Below are positions 62,612 through 64,000 of a stretch of DNA of 64,000 nt, in pieces. The DNA is from Aquarana catesbeiana (Eukaryota > Chordata > Amphibia > Anura > Ranidae), in contig NC_133336.1 in assembly GCF_042186555.1 (NCBI RefSeq), positions 186,210,599 through 186,274,598 on the forward strand, read 5' to 3'. The notes beneath the pieces are model-generated. The model was not told the DNA's origin. It searched no databases and was given only the letters and a program-made list of their open reading frames with translations. The position numbers and the translations under genes were made by a program. Numbering within the stretch: the stretch's first letter is position 1; each line of letters begins with the position of its first letter.

Positions 62612-63795
62612 TGTATCCAGTTTAGCTAGATCTCACTGCAGACCGTTACTGGTGTACTGTTTTTAATATACTTCAGGCAGGCAGTTGATTCAGTTAGCTG
62701 CAGTGTATTTAATATATATATTAACAGTCAGACTGTTAGACAATTGATGCAAAATCTGATACTGTGAACAGTGGCAAACAAACATCAAAGCAGCACTCCT
62801 GTCAATTAATAAATTACTGACTAGCAAGTATATGGTGACTACCAAATATGCAACAAATAGTAAAACAAATGGGACGATGTGAATAGTGGTAAGTGAACAG
62901 TCTCTAATGGACACTGATGGGATAAACAGTTGAAAATTGATGAGTGCACCTTTCACCAAATATTCTTCCACCTCGTGCTCCACACACCCCCTCGGGGTTA
63001 CAACTCACCGGACACCATTTATTATAAAATATGATAAAAAATAAATCCAATGTTCAATGACACAGTGCCAGTTCCAAAAGTGATCGTATAGCTCAAGGTT
63101 GGTTCTATGTGAGCTACAAGCCAATACACTTTCCCCCAGAAGCTAAAAACTAAAAAGGGCCGAGAGTGCTTCGGTGGAGATCGTGATGATCTCAGCGTTC
63201 GGCACTTCCTCCTTCCAGGTTCAACTCTCCAGGTCCTGGAACACACAGCGTCAATGACATAATGTCCGGTGAGTTGTAACCCAGAGGGGGTGTGTGGAGC
63301 ACAAGGTGGAAGAATATTTGGTGAAAGGTGCACTCCTTAATTATCAGCTGTTTATGCCATCAGTGTCAATTAGAGACTGTTCACTTACCACTATTCACAT
63401 CGTCCCCTTTTTTTTTTCTATTTGTTGCGTATTTGGTAGTCACCTTTGATGTTTGTTTGCCACTGTTTACAGTATCAGATTTTACATCAATTGTCTATAT
63501 TGATAATTTACTTTAAGCAGCTGCTGATTGAAAAATCTTATTATCATTGTTTTATGTTATTTTATTTAAATTCTATCTGTGTCATTTCCTGTATTTAAGG
63601 CCTACATTACTCCATAGCGCTGAGATAGGAAGAGAGTGGTAGGGCCAGGTTTTCTCCCTTCTTTTTTTAAGACTGGTAGATATATATATATCCACTGTAT
63701 CCAGTTTAGCTAGATCTCACTGCAGACCATTCCTTGTGTACTGTTTCTAATCTACTTCAGCCAGGAGGCAGCTGTTTCAGTTAGCTGCAGTGTAT

Positions 63796-63842
<47 letters not shown>

Positions 63843-63944
63843 TGTATCCTGTGTAGCTAGATCTCACTGCAGGCCATTCTTGGTGTACGTATTCAAATAC
63901 ACTGTCAGGCAGGCAGGCCAGGCCGGTTATTCAGTGATATACAG

Positions 63945-63994
<50 letters not shown>

Positions 63995-64000
63995 ACTGCA
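62448..64000. repeat. TA-microsatellite-linked repeat modules to the window end
   Basis: A module of about 100 bp (gctagatctcactgcagacc ... ttcagttagctgcagtgtat) occurs at about 62452-62540, 62618-62715, 63695-63800 and 63848-63945. The copies are joined by (TA)n tracts (62563-62606, 63799-63841, 63950-63992). It continues past the window. Confidence 0.8.
62740..63494. mobile_element. Palindromic (foldback) element inside the repeat modules
   Basis: The ends are ACAATTGATGCAAAATCTGA and the inverse of ACAATTGATGTAAAATCTGA. The arms stay inverted inward, for instance tgctccacacaccccctcgg (62979) against agagggggtgtgtggagcac (63282), with a loop of about 240 bp. It is 755 bp with no coding region. 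The superfamily is not known to me. Confidence 0.78.

Overview
The window looks like a vertebrate nuclear genome, most likely an anuran and probably a ranid frog. It carries one host gene with vertebrate-type introns, packed with vertebrate DNA transposons: Tc1/mariner, hAT, PIF/Harbinger, and piggyBac with swarms of TTAA-flanked miniature elements starting TTAACCACTT. The ranid assignment is an inference from recognising those miniature elements as typical of Rana and relatives. No prokaryotic gene, operon, CRISPR array or RNA gene is visible.

The host gene is a cathepsin S-like papain-family protease on the + strand. Seven coding exons (10555-10686, 14338-14460, 14923-15075, 39411-39632, 41651-41810, 58967-59072, 60722-60821) join without a frame error into 331 codons. 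They encode a signal peptide, an I29 propeptide and a peptidase C1A domain with the Cys/His/Asn triad. A CCAAT box, TATA box and splice donor at 8597-8704 are a candidate promoter and noncoding first exon. A poly(A) signal lies at 60950. The gene covers about 52 kb because transposons have inflated its introns, above all intron 4 (24.3 kb) and intron 6 (17.2 kb).

Region by region: 1-3600 is the 5' part of a DIRS/Ngaro-like retrotransposon on the - strand, cut by the window edge. 3.6-8.6 kb is upstream sequence with two MITEs, a Tc1 remnant and a foldback. 8.6-15.1 kb holds the promoter and the first three coding exons. Intron 4 (15.1-39.4 kb) holds nested hAT elements with exact 8-bp target duplications, an intact Tc1 transposon (transposase 22983-24020) inside a piggyBac-type MITE inside a hAT element, two broken Tc1 copies (one split by a Harbinger MITE), and large minisatellites. 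Exon 5 is followed at once by a 32-bp minisatellite. Intron 6 (41.8-59.0 kb) holds an old autonomous-type piggyBac element (about 45.4-57.8 kb) with a broken transposase. Into it inserted a 5.5-kb Harbinger element carrying three genes (truncated transposase, Myb/SANT-like, MADF-like) and a 1.6-kb hAT element. After the last exon come a truncated MITE, a foldback and TA-rich repeat modules to the window end.

The apparent genetic system here is a layered transposon community. The piggyBac copy has the same two end types as the surrounding TTAA MITEs and is a plausible relative of the source that moved them. Nest order can be read from target-site duplications. Except for the cathepsin gene and the Tc1 transposase, every coding region seen is partial or broken. 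I found no convincing wholly new system. The best novelty candidates are the three-gene Harbinger element and the unusual residue beside the cathepsin active-site cysteine.
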